A stretch of DNA of 6,217 nt from Planctomycetaceae bacterium (lineage in GTDB: Bacteria; Planctomycetota; Planctomycetia; Planctomycetales; Planctomycetaceae): contig DOCI01000179.1 of NCBI GenBank assembly GCA_003503535.1, positions 14,611-20,827 on the forward strand. Direction: 5' to 3'. The stretch's first letter is position 1, and each line of letters opens with the position of its first letter. Below the pieces are notes generated by a model. It was not told where the DNA came from. It was given only the letters and a program-made list of their open reading frames with translations, and searched no databases. The position numbers and the translations under genes were made by a program. Below are positions 1 through 6,217 of this stretch, piece by piece.

Positions 1-27
1 TGCAGCGTTCAGCAGGAGCAAACGCAT
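1..27 (-). CDS. Possible 5' end of an exported protein (partial, left edge)
   Basis: A minus-strand ATG at 27-25 opens a frame that runs off the left edge and reads MRLLLLNAA. A positive residue followed by a run of leucines is what the start of a Sec signal peptide looks like, and the orientation matches the operon to the right. Against it: only nine residues are visible and there is no Shine-Dalgarno sequence directly upstream. The same frame is also open upstream of the ATG as far as a TAA at 241-243, so the openness alone proves little. An inverted repeat (35-49) lies 7 nt upstream of the ATG and would sit in the leader of this mRNA. No function can be given. Confidence 0.28.
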
Positions 28-34
28 CGTTTTA

Positions 35-49
35 GGACATTTGATGTCC
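35..49. repeat. Perfect 6-bp inverted repeat with 3-nt spacer
   Basis: GGACAT, spacer TTG, ATGTCC. The arms are exactly complementary. On the minus strand the hairpin is followed by TAAAACG and then the candidate ATG at 27, so there is no U-tract and it is not a standard terminator in either direction. It could be a dimeric-repressor operator or a leader hairpin for a leftward gene, or it may be chance. The repeat is directly visible; any role is a guess. Confidence 0.4.
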
Positions 50-63
50 AAGCGACTGCAGCT

Positions 64-79
64 ACCATTTGAAAATGGT
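64..79. repeat. Perfect 7-bp inverted repeat with 2-nt spacer
   Basis: ACCATTT, GA, AAATGGT. As RNA it would fold as a 6-bp stem with a 4-nt loop. It lies 14 nt from the inverted repeat at 35-49 and shares the central word CATTTGA with it, so the two may be related elements. Neither strand has a T-run after the stem. As a DNA site, the near-symmetrical dyad would suit a homodimeric regulator, but nothing here identifies one. Confidence 0.4.
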
Positions 80-99
80 CTAAACGCTCGATGTGTTGT

Positions 100-140
100 G
101 TGCCGAACGGATTCAGTCAGAAATGCCAATCTGACGGCAC
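100..140. other. Potential bulged stem-loop
   Basis: GTGCCG at 100-105 pairs exactly with CGGCAC at 135-140. Inside it TCAGA at 117-121 pairs with TCTGA at 130-134, directly adjacent to the outer 3' arm. This gives an 11-bp composite stem with an 11-nt one-sided bulge (106-116) and an 8-nt loop (122-129). The pairing is visible, but there is no comparative support and no T-run. A structured leader, part of a small RNA, or chance are all possible. Confidence 0.25.
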
Positions 141-414
141 GAATGACGAAGCGAAACCGAAAATCCAGGAAATTCGCAAAGGGACTCGCGATCGGAAGAT
201 GAATCGAGAAATCATTCTCCGCAATTACGCAGGACCGATTTTATGAACGGTATTGCCGCAGGTTGCAAGTTACGGTAGCGATTTTTCTGAAGGTTTGAGC
301 CCTATGTTTCCTGTCAATCTTCGCTATGTATTCTTGGAATAGGCTATTAAGTGAGTGGTCAGCGGATGTTATGGAAATGATGTGCAAATACGGTCTCTCC
401 ATAAACGGCACCGT

Positions 415-431
415 CCTTCACGCCAGGAAGG
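415..431 (-). terminator. Weak candidate stem-loop downstream of the DUF1552 gene
   Basis: On the minus strand, CCTTC (431-427), a 7-nt loop and GAAGG (419-415) form a 5-bp stem beginning about 33 nt after the DUF1552 stop. It is followed by ACGGTGCCGTTTAT, a second short dyad with only three consecutive T residues. The position is right for the end of the operon, but the stem is short and the U-tract is poor. Efficient intrinsic termination is not supported, and Rho-dependent termination or read-through leftward are alternatives. Confidence 0.2.
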
Positions 432-464
432 CTATTAATAGTCTATTTTACTCATGACTCCGAT

Positions 465-1796
465 TTAGACTTCCTCAAGCATGGTATTCGCATCGCCGAA
501 CGTTTCTGGATGCACGTCCATCTTGTCCATCATTGAGAGGAACAGACGGCACAACTGACGTTCGGGTTTGTCCTTGTAATCCAGAACACGGCCTCCCTGC
601 AAACGTCCCCCGGCACCGCCAAGCACGATCACAGGAAGCTGGTCGTTATCGTGTTTCGCTCCGGCCATCATGCTTGAGCAATGCATGAGCATCGTGTTAT
701 CGAGCAACGTACGCGAGCCCTCCTGAATCGAGTCGAGCCTGTGCGCGATGTAGGCCACTTGCTCCATGAAGAATTGATTGACCTTCAGCCAGTCCTCGCC
801 GTCGGAATGCGATAGCAGATGATGGATCATGTAATCGATTCCGTGCTGTGGTTGCTCGACACTTGCCAGATTCGGAAACCTCAGCGCGCTGTGATCGTTA
901 TTGAGCTTCAACGTTGTAATTCGTGTGGTGTCGGTCTGAAAACCGAGCACGAGGATGTCGCTCATGAGCCGCATATGCTCGGCGATGTCCTGTGGAATGC
1001 CGTCGGCGGGACGGTTCATGTTTGGCTTTTCGAGTGTCGGACGCCAGCCTTGAACTTGACCTCGGTTGCCAGCGTTTTCAATGCGCGTCTCTACGTCGCG
1101 TACGGAATCAAGATATTCGTCCAACTTGCGCTGGTCAGTGGTACTGATACGACGTCGCAGGTCCTGCGCGTCCGCCAGCACGGCGTCGAGCACACTCTTG
1201 TCACCGGGTGCAACTTCGTCCTTGAACAGACGGTCGAACGCCAGCGCGGGATAGAGCTCCAGCGGCGTCGGCGTCGTGGGTGAATTCCACGAAATGTGCG
1301 AGCTGTAGAGCATCGAGTAGTTCTTGTGGACCGACGGGTTCGAATGCTCGCATCCCAGCACGAGACTCGGTACTTTCGTCGATCGTCCGTAGGTCTGAGC
1401 CAGAAGTTGATCGAAGCTTGTTCCCGAACGTATCTCACCGCCCGAGGCGATGGGCGCACCGGACAGGATGTTCCCCGTCTGCGAACTGTGGATGTTTCCC
1501 TTCCGAGCTTCTTCATGATAGAGGCCGCGCACGAACAATAGCTTATCACGAAAATCGCTCAGCGGTGCCAACGCCTTGCCGAGTTCCATCTCGCGGCCTT
1601 CACCCTTCGCCCACCATTGTTTCGAATGAAAACCGTTACCGGAAAACAGCACCGCCAAACGCACCGGTGCTTCGCTCGCTGGCTTGTTGACATGCGGTTC
1701 GTCGCCCCATACGTTGAACGATTCGAGCCACGGCAAGGCCATGCTGACGCCCACTCCACGCAGGAAGAAACGTCGAGAGAAATGATGTTGGTTCAT
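465..1796 (-). CDS. Tat-exported DUF1552 (HXXSHH family) protein
   Basis: This is a full-length 443-residue protein of the DUF1552/HXXSHH family (PF07586). No reaction is established for the family; its members sit next to DUF1592-type cytochrome proteins, as here. The start is a classic twin-arginine signal, SRRFFLRG at residues 7-14, followed by a short hydrophobic stretch, so export in folded form is likely. Family landmarks include the SWNSPTTPTPLELYP segment (residues 169-183), the FDRLF that follows (187-191), the charged helical region around 205-245, and the C-terminal HDNDQLPVIVLGGAGG (382-397). The name-giving HXXSHH motif reads HLLSHS at 326-331, so the last histidine is serine. 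The ATG at 1796 is supported by GGAG five nt upstream. It lies 36 nt after the cytochrome gene with no terminator between, so the two are probably cotranscribed. The family assignment is strong; the function is unknown. Confidence 0.93.
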   Translation of the reverse strand: MNQHHFSRRFFLRGVGVSMALPWLESFNVWGDEPHVNKPASEAPVRLAVLFSGNGFHSKQWWAKGEGREMELGKALAPLSDFRDKLLFVRGLYHEEARKGNIHSSQTGNILSGAPIASGGEIRSGTSFDQLLAQTYGRSTKVPSLVLGCEHSNPSVHKNYSMLYSSHISWNSPTTPTPLELYPALAFDRLFKDEVAPGDKSVLDAVLADAQDLRRRISTTDQRKLDEYLDSVRDVETRIENAGNRGQVQGWRPTLEKPNMNRPADGIPQDIAEHMRLMSDILVLGFQTDTTRITTLKLNNDHSALRFPNLASVEQPQHGIDYMIHHLLSHSDGEDWLKVNQFFMEQVAYIAHRLDSIQEGSRTLLDNTMLMHCSSMMAGAKHDNDQLPVIVLGGAGGRLQGGRVLDYKDKPERQLCRLFLSMMDKMDVHPETFGDANTMLEEV

Positions 1797-1801
1797 GTTG
1801 A

Positions 1802-1805
1802 CTCC
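1802..1805 (-). promoter_or_regulatory. Ribosome binding site of the DUF1552 gene
   Basis: GGAG on the minus strand, five nt (TCAAC) before the ATG at 1796. It lies in the 36-nt gap after the upstream stop, and it fixes the start so that the Tat signal is at the very N-terminus. Confidence 0.75.
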
Positions 1806-1832
1806 AATGTCGATGTTGGTCTGTAGGATGGG

Positions 1833-4800
1833 TCACTCTTGCCCGCGGATTTCGCGGAACTGTGGGCTCAGGACGATCAGTTCGATGGCAGTGCTGACTC
1901 GGTACTCATGCGAATTAAGCTGGACGAGCATGTCATCAAGCAGCGGTTTGTCTGAAAGTTGCACGCTGCGTCCCAGTGCATAACCGAGTAGTTTGCGGCA
2001 GAACTGGCGGAGAAAGTCCTCTCGGCGTTGCTCCAGGAGATACGAGCGCAGGCCATCTATACCATTTAACTCTCCTCCACCTGGGAGTTTCGCCAGCGTG
2101 TCGATCGGCAGTCCTGCGGCATCTTTGGTACGTGCTCGGCCAATCGCATCGAAGCCTTCCAGTGCGAAGCCAAAGTGATCAATGCGTTCGTGGCAACGAG
2201 CACAGTTGGGATCACTGCTATGACGTTCAATCAACTGGCGTTCCGTCAGACCTTCCGGAGCTTCTCCCGGCAGAATCGGCACGTCTTTGGGTGGTCGCGG
2301 AAGTTTCTCGCCCAGTACGACTTCGCTGATCCAGTTGCCTCGCAGAATCGGGCTGGTACGCGATGCGCCACTCTGTTTCGCAAGCGTCGCGGCGAAGCCC
2401 AGCATACCTCCACGACCGTGGGCACGCAGGCCGTCAACCCGCTGCCAGTCGTCGTCTGGTAAATCGCCGCCCGGCAACTCGATGCCATAGTGCCCGGCAA
2501 GTGCGGCGTTCATGAAGCTGTGGTCGGCGTCCAGCAACGACAGCACCGACCGATCCGCCTGGAACATGTCCATCAGGAACCGGACAGCCTCTTCCTGCAT
2601 CTCGTCCCTCAATCCAGCAAATGTCGGAAAATGCCGTTCGCTCTTTTCGTTCAAAGTTGCGAGATCGCGAATGTGCAGCCATTGGCAGCCGAATTCGGTC
2701 GCGAGCCGCCGGATTCTACCATCCTGCAACATGCGGCGGGTCTGAGCGACCAGTACCTCACTCGAGTGCAACCTACCTGAGGCGGCTACGGTGCGCAATT
2801 CCTCGTCGGGCGAGGAAGACCACAGAAAATAGCTCAGTCGCGACGCCAATTCCCAATTGCTGACGGGATTGGATTTCGAGCCTTCTTCCACAAGTTCGCC
2901 GCGATACAGAAATGCGGGCGACGTCAGCACGCGGGCAATAAGCAGGCGAACGGCTTCCTCGTGGGCGACCCCTTTGGCCCTCAGAGTTTGATAGAGTTCT
3001 CGCATGGCTTGCTGTTCCGACCCGGTTAAGGGATGACGCCACGCCTGCTCGGCAAACCGAATTGCCGCCTCGACGTGCAGGGGTTGCACGTCGACCTGCA
3101 ACTTCCTGAACTCATCCGCTCCCCGCATGATCGGTTCGCGTAACGGCTCCAAACGCTTGTCGCCGTTCGGTGCGTTGGGACCGTCTTGCGTTGAGTATTC
3201 CCAAATCTGTTCGAATGCATCGACCAGCGTGAGTGAATCTCGACTGACGAAATGCAGTTCGGCCCACAAACGATCCAGCTTGGCATGTTGCTTATCATCG
3301 AGCATCAATCGCGACAGCAGTTTGTCTTCGCGATGAAACAGCGTCAGGGTTACCACTTCGTCCACGGGCACAATGGTCGTATAGCAGACGGCGGCGGGAA
3401 ACATCTCGCGAAATTCATCGAATGCCGCCTCGAATCGTTGGCGGGCAGCGCTTCCGTCGTGCACCAGCACGGGCGCCTCGAACGCCATGGACGGCATGCT
3501 TGACGTCCATGCCCCATTGAGATTCTCGGAGTTGTAGGTGCCAGGATGCAACTCCGTGGCTGTTGGTTTCGTAGTGCTGACCTGGAGTTGCACGCTACCC
3601 TCGCCCCCGCCGGTGGGATGTAATCGTCCCTGCACGACGAACTCCGCTCCGTCGATCAGCGATGCGGGGAGGCGTACTTCAATCAATGATGGAGCCCGCA
3701 CGCATAGACTGGTCGCGGCGACATCAGCGCCGTCAGGATGTTTGCCGAAGAGTGCCGGATCAATTCCATATGGGAATTCCGATCCTTCGTCATTCTCGAC
3801 CCTCGCCGGGCGCAATACCGATGACAGCAACGGCCCTGTGAACGACAGCAGTTGTGCATGCGTTGTTCGATTGGGCGAGTCGGCAGGAATCGAGTCGAAG
3901 TCTTGTTGAAGCAATTGTTGCACCTGAAGAGCAAGACGGGAACGCGCTTCGGCATTTTTCTCCCGACGCCACAGAGCCAATAGCGATTGACCGGGAATGG
4001 CTGCCGTGACGCCGTACGTTTCCGGTTCACCAAAAAAGTACCAGACGTCTCGATTGCCGAATCGATCGGCGTGGGGATTGCCTGCCAGGATGTCGGGAAC
4101 GATGTCCTTGGCCAGATCCCATTCTTTCTCAGCATCTCGAATCGTCAGTTCGATTGCTGTGAGATCACAGACGTGGTTTCCCTGGCCCGGTCCAATCACC
4201 AGCGCAATCATATCGCCAGCCTGCACAGACACGTTTTCAAAACGTCCCATGCTGCTGACTTCATTGCCCTTCGTGATGCCACTGGCAAAAGATTCTCGCG
4301 TATTGCCTCGACGCACTTCGAGCGTCCATGTCACTCCATTGCCGCAGGCGGTGTGCGCGTCCTGCACGGTTCCGGTGATCGTGACGTTTCTCGCTTCGGG
4401 ACAGCGCCAGCCGATGACCGACGAGAGCGCAGGCGACGGATGCGTGGCAATGCTGAAGGGCTTCATGGTCCCTGGAATCTGCACCGTGGTGTCGGATGAA
4501 TTCGCGAGCACACTGTAAGCCTCCTCGCCGCTCCAGCCTTTGATGAACCCGTAATTAGCCACACTCTCGGTTTTGCCTGTGAGTCGCTTGCCAATTATTA
4601 CGTCGCCCGAAGCATTGATGCCAAGATAGTTCAACCAACCCGTGAGCAATTCGGGATCGACAGCATGCTTCTTTGCCAGAGTTGCGATGTCAATCGGTTC
4701 TTTCGCCCACTGCGCCTCGTGTGCGGCAGCGAGGCATTGGGGCACGGTCAAAGCGATCGCGTCGCGACGCCTCACCAACTGCTGTAGCACGCCACGCAAG

Positions 4801-6002
4801 TCCTTCAGTAGCAAGTCGGGCCTTCCCTCGGAAACAATGCGTCCGTTTTCCCACAGGGCGAAGTCATGCTCATTGCCGTCGCCCGCATCACCGGCCGACA
4901 GATAGAGCACGACGTCGCTATCATCGGCAGGAGCTGCAAGCTTCATGCGGAATTCCTGTTGCGAGGCAAGTGGCGTCACGGGCTCCATCCACGCCTTCGG
5001 CCCACCCGCCTTGCCCAAGTGACCAATATTCGTGAATCGCCACAGAGAACGCTGCCAAGGTTCGATCTCCGCGACAGTGAGAGCCCCATTCCTCCACTTT
5101 GCGCGCAATTTGTCGAGAAGCAATGACGGCTGCTTGTCATGGAGCATCGTCCAGAGGAGTCCGAGATACTTCGCATTCAGGTTGCCATCACGGGCGACCG
5201 AGGCGATGGTTGTGGTTCCGTCGGTGAGAGCCGCTCGGTTTTCCATGGCGGCTGCAAGATACTTCTCCAGCGGAATTCGTCCTCCATCATTGCTCACCAC
5301 CCCCGTTCCACCCACTGTGACTTTTTCATCAGTATTAACAGTGAACTGGCGATAGAATTCGCGGATTCGGACCAGGGACTCATTCGTCCAGTCCCGCCGC
5401 GATGTGGATGGAGAAAAGCGAATTCCGTCCGGCAGAAGCACCGCGTGACTGGCAACACCTTTCGCGGCGTCAAGATATTTCGTCAGCAAAGACGGAGACA
5501 TGACCAGTGCCGCACCGGCATTGGTGAACCCCTCGCCGGCAGCTCCATCGACCGGAAACTCCCGAGCCGGATCCAACGTTGCAACTCCTGTTATATCTCG
5601 CAGGGTATAGTTGTACTCCATGTTCGAAAGCCGTCGCAGCACGACGTCTCCAGGATCACCGGCACTGGCCAGTGCCCACTGATCGAGCATTTTCTGCAGC
5701 GAGGCGGTCAGTTGCGTCTTGAGTCCAGCAGGCAGTTGCGGTTCGTCCCTGGGCGGCATCTCACCATTGGCAAGCTGCTCCAGAACGTGTTCCCAAATCT
5801 TTGGTTGCCCGGCAGCAATTTGCGAATTCACAAACTGTTCCAGATCCAACTCGCCCTCTTTCAGTTTCGTCGAGTGGCAGTGATTGCAGTATTGACGCAG
5901 AACCGGATGAATCGCTGTTTCAAATTCGTCCGCACCGACTGCGGCACCAGCGATGCACAACATCAATGAAATACAGCCTCCCTTAAACAATAAGTTATTC
6001 AA
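1833..6002 (-). CDS. Secreted dihaem planctomycete cytochrome protein (DUF1587/1595/1592/1588/1585)
   Basis: A 1389-residue exported protein. Residues 1-24 are a Sec signal peptide with likely cleavage after AVGA. PSCyt1 (about 25-110) carries haem site CNHCH at 39-43 and EMPP at 81-84, whose Met82 is a probable distal ligand. PSD3/DUF1587 spans about 120-182 (RRLSNMEYNYTLRD). A long central region (about 185-975) looks β-rich. It includes the block at about 505-625 with HPSPALSSVIGW, CGNGVTW and GNHVCDLT; Cys553 and Cys612 could form a disulfide. PSD5/DUF1595 (about 978-1035, RHPLTGSEQ), PSD4/DUF1592 (about 1046-1175), PSCyt3/DUF1588 (about 1190-1290, SRTSPILRGNW and haem site CARCH at 1267-1271) and PSD2/DUF1585 (about 1306-1385) follow in the usual order. 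Many relatives are, from memory, shorter, about 800 residues. Electron transfer in the periplasm or at the envelope is inferred from the two haem sites; substrate and partners are unknown. The TTG start is chosen because of a GGAGG five nt upstream and a complete signal peptide; Met14 would truncate that signal. The gene overlaps the regulator upstream by 8 nt. Confidence 0.93.
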   Translation of the reverse strand: MNNLLFKGGCISLMLCIAGAAVGADEFETAIHPVLRQYCNHCHSTKLKEGELDLEQFVNSQIAAGQPKIWEHVLEQLANGEMPPRDEPQLPAGLKTQLTASLQKMLDQWALASAGDPGDVVLRRLSNMEYNYTLRDITGVATLDPAREFPVDGAAGEGFTNAGAALVMSPSLLTKYLDAAKGVASHAVLLPDGIRFSPSTSRRDWTNESLVRIREFYRQFTVNTDEKVTVGGTGVVSNDGGRIPLEKYLAAAMENRAALTDGTTTIASVARDGNLNAKYLGLLWTMLHDKQPSLLLDKLRAKWRNGALTVAEIEPWQRSLWRFTNIGHLGKAGGPKAWMEPVTPLASQQEFRMKLAAPADDSDVVLYLSAGDAGDGNEHDFALWENGRIVSEGRPDLLLKDLRGVLQQLVRRRDAIALTVPQCLAAAHEAQWAKEPIDIATLAKKHAVDPELLTGWLNYLGINASGDVIIGKRLTGKTESVANYGFIKGWSGEEAYSVLANSSDTTVQIPGTMKPFSIATHPSPALSSVIGWRCPEARNVTITGTVQDAHTACGNGVTWTLEVRRGNTRESFASGITKGNEVSSMGRFENVSVQAGDMIALVIGPGQGNHVCDLTAIELTIRDAEKEWDLAKDIVPDILAGNPHADRFGNRDVWYFFGEPETYGVTAAIPGQSLLALWRREKNAEARSRLALQVQQLLQQDFDSIPADSPNRTTHAQLLSFTGPLLSSVLRPARVENDEGSEFPYGIDPALFGKHPDGADVAATSLCVRAPSLIEVRLPASLIDGAEFVVQGRLHPTGGGEGSVQLQVSTTKPTATELHPGTYNSENLNGAWTSSMPSMAFEAPVLVHDGSAARQRFEAAFDEFREMFPAAVCYTTIVPVDEVVTLTLFHREDKLLSRLMLDDKQHAKLDRLWAELHFVSRDSLTLVDAFEQIWEYSTQDGPNAPNGDKRLEPLREPIMRGADEFRKLQVDVQPLHVEAAIRFAEQAWRHPLTGSEQQAMRELYQTLRAKGVAHEEAVRLLIARVLTSPAFLYRGELVEEGSKSNPVSNWELASRLSYFLWSSSPDEELRTVAASGRLHSSEVLVAQTRRMLQDGRIRRLATEFGCQWLHIRDLATLNEKSERHFPTFAGLRDEMQEEAVRFLMDMFQADRSVLSLLDADHSFMNAALAGHYGIELPGGDLPDDDWQRVDGLRAHGRGGMLGFAATLAKQSGASRTSPILRGNWISEVVLGEKLPRPPKDVPILPGEAPEGLTERQLIERHSSDPNCARCHERIDHFGFALEGFDAIGRARTKDAAGLPIDTLAKLPGGGELNGIDGLRSYLLEQRREDFLRQFCRKLLGYALGRSVQLSDKPLLDDMLVQLNSHEYRVSTAIELIVLSPQFREIRGQE

Positions 6003-6217
6003 CTGATCCTCCAGATTCGTTTGAGGGCGTATGCATGTTATCGAACAGTTTCTTCAAACCATTGGCGTGACGACGAGCAAGCTGCTCGCAACGATCTGCA
6101 TCGCCAGCATGAAGCGCAGTGAGCAATTCACGATGCGACTCCGCAGTTTCCGAATGTGTCTGGGAAATCATCGAAGCATGCATTCGCTGCATGCTCGCTA
6201 ACCAGAAGACAAGCTGT
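5995..6217 (-). CDS. GntR-superfamily regulator, FadR/FCD type (C-terminal part)
   Basis: Only the last 73 residues are in the window. The frame is open to the right edge, so the ATG at 6192 is an internal methionine and not the start. The sequence fits the last two helices of an FCD ligand-binding domain (PF07729): HRELLTALHAGDADRCEQL, then RRH. His28 and His50 of the visible fragment are 22 residues apart, as expected for the last two histidines of the metal site in FCD proteins. The N-terminal winged helix-turn-helix would lie outside the window. FCD regulators usually sense small organic acids or sugar acids. The TAA overlaps the start of the cytochrome gene (shared TTGAATAA), so the regulator is probably the first or an early gene of the operon and may control it. 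A lone FCD-like helical protein is a less likely alternative. Confidence 0.75.
   Translation of the reverse strand, partial: QLVFWLASMQRMHASMISQTHSETAESHRELLTALHAGDADRCEQLARRHANGLKKLFDNMHTPSNESGGSVE
6008..6012 (-). promoter_or_regulatory. Strong ribosome binding site for a TTG start
   Basis: GGAGG on the minus strand, five nt (ATCAG) before the TTG at 6002. It lies inside the last codons of the regulator gene (its Gly-Gly codons GGA GGA). It decides the start of the cytochrome protein: no ATG precedes Met14, and Met14 would lose the basic N-terminus of the signal peptide. Its position inside the upstream gene favours translational coupling. Confidence 0.8.

Larger units (their letters stand above)
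28..464. other. Intergenic region, no supported gene
   Basis: About 437 nt lie between the stop of the DUF1552 gene and the possible start at 27. The stretch is visibly richer in A+T than the flanking coding DNA, has stops in most frames, and shows no tRNA-like or rRNA-like sequence. It holds several short inverted repeats: 35-49, 64-79, 100-140, 206-219 (GAGAA, loop ATCA, TTCTC), 415-431, and the loopless palindrome CTATTAATAG at 432-441. A 9-bp word, GGCTATTAA, occurs at 342-350 and again at 430-438. A promoter for a leftward gene would be expected here. The best match I see on the minus strand is TTGCAA followed after 17 nt by CATAAA (or after 19 nt by TAAAAT), which is too weak to annotate. 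Confidence 0.6.

Noticed and set aside
2..202. Plus-strand frame open from the left edge to TGA at 200-202 (66 codons).
   Set aside because: It would be the end of a gene converging on the operon, but the translation is rich in Arg and Lys with no recognisable motif, uses many rare-type codons (TTA, CTA, AGA, AGG), and lies opposite the equally open minus-strand frame. It cannot be excluded without the sequence to the left.
115..213. Minus-strand small ORF of about 32 codons starting at ATG 213, with GGAG just before it.
   Set aside because: The GGAG is only about one nt from the ATG, too close to work well. The product has no recognisable features and the stop comes soon after. Probably chance.
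234..275. Possible sigma-70 promoter on the minus strand, TTGCAA with CATAAA or TAAAAT.
   Set aside because: Each pairing fails in one element: four of six bases with a 17-nt spacer, or a better -10 with a 19-nt spacer. Matches this weak are expected by chance in A+T-richer DNA.
342..438. Direct repeat GGCTATTAA at 342-350 and 430-438.
   Set aside because: Only nine bases with no flanking symmetry, no gene between the copies and no target-site arrangement. Not enough for an insertion footprint or a repeat family.
1797..1832. Gap between the two main genes checked for a terminator or promoter.
   Set aside because: The 36 nt hold only a ribosome binding site and a 4-bp CCAA/TTGG dyad. Nothing suggests that transcription stops or restarts here.
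3987..4518. Two overlapping plus-strand frames of about 170 codons each.
   Set aside because: Both are antisense to the well-supported β-rich part of the cytochrome protein, and they overlap each other. Shadow frames.
5139..5969. 276-codon plus-strand open frame opposite the 5' part of the cytochrome gene.
   Set aside because: It lies fully antisense to a gene with clear domains, and its translation is Arg/Ser/Gln-rich and lacks any motif. It is a shadow of the minus-strand coding sequence.
1..6217. CRISPR array, transposase, integrase, toxin-antitoxin or phage-like genes.
   Set aside because: No regularly spaced repeats, no terminal inverted repeats with a transposase frame, and no recognisable mobile or defence protein on either strand.

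Overview
The window reads as part of a planctomycete chromosome, most likely Pirellulales-like. The basis is the protein families present: a secreted multi-domain protein with planctomycete-type cytochrome modules (PSCyt1, PSD3/DUF1587, PSD5/DUF1595, PSD4/DUF1592, PSCyt3/DUF1588, PSD2/DUF1585) followed by a DUF1552 (HXXSHH) protein. These families are strongly expanded in planctomycetes, though some also occur in Verrucomicrobia and other phyla. Coding DNA is moderately GC-rich. The genus assignment is an inference.

All convincing genes are on the minus strand, so the operon reads from right to left. At the right edge (5995-6217) is the C-terminal end of a GntR-superfamily regulator of the FadR/FCD type, cut by the window. 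Its stop codon overlaps by 8 nt the TTG start of a 1389-residue, Sec-exported protein (1833-6002) with two CxxCH haem c sites. A consensus GGAGG ribosome binding site supports that TTG. After a 36-nt gap comes a 443-residue Tat-exported DUF1552 protein (465-1796), also with a clear ribosome binding site. Spacing and overlap indicate one transcript: regulator, then DUF1592-type cytochrome protein, then DUF1552 protein.

From 464 down to about 28 there is no supported gene. This stretch is more A+T-rich and holds several small inverted repeats, but no convincing rho-independent terminator. At the extreme left edge a minus-strand ATG at 27 opens a frame starting MRLLLLNAA, which may be the first residues of another exported protein. 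It is too short to confirm.

Working model (inference): a metabolite-responsive FCD regulator controls its own operon, which encodes an extracytoplasmic pair, a dihaem multi-domain protein and its usual DUF1552 partner. The biochemical function of both families is not known to me. The features most worth a second look are the regulator overlapping the cytochrome gene, the approximately 790-residue insert in the cytochrome protein, the altered HXXSHH signature (HLLSHS) in the DUF1552 protein, and the split between Sec and Tat export of the two partners.
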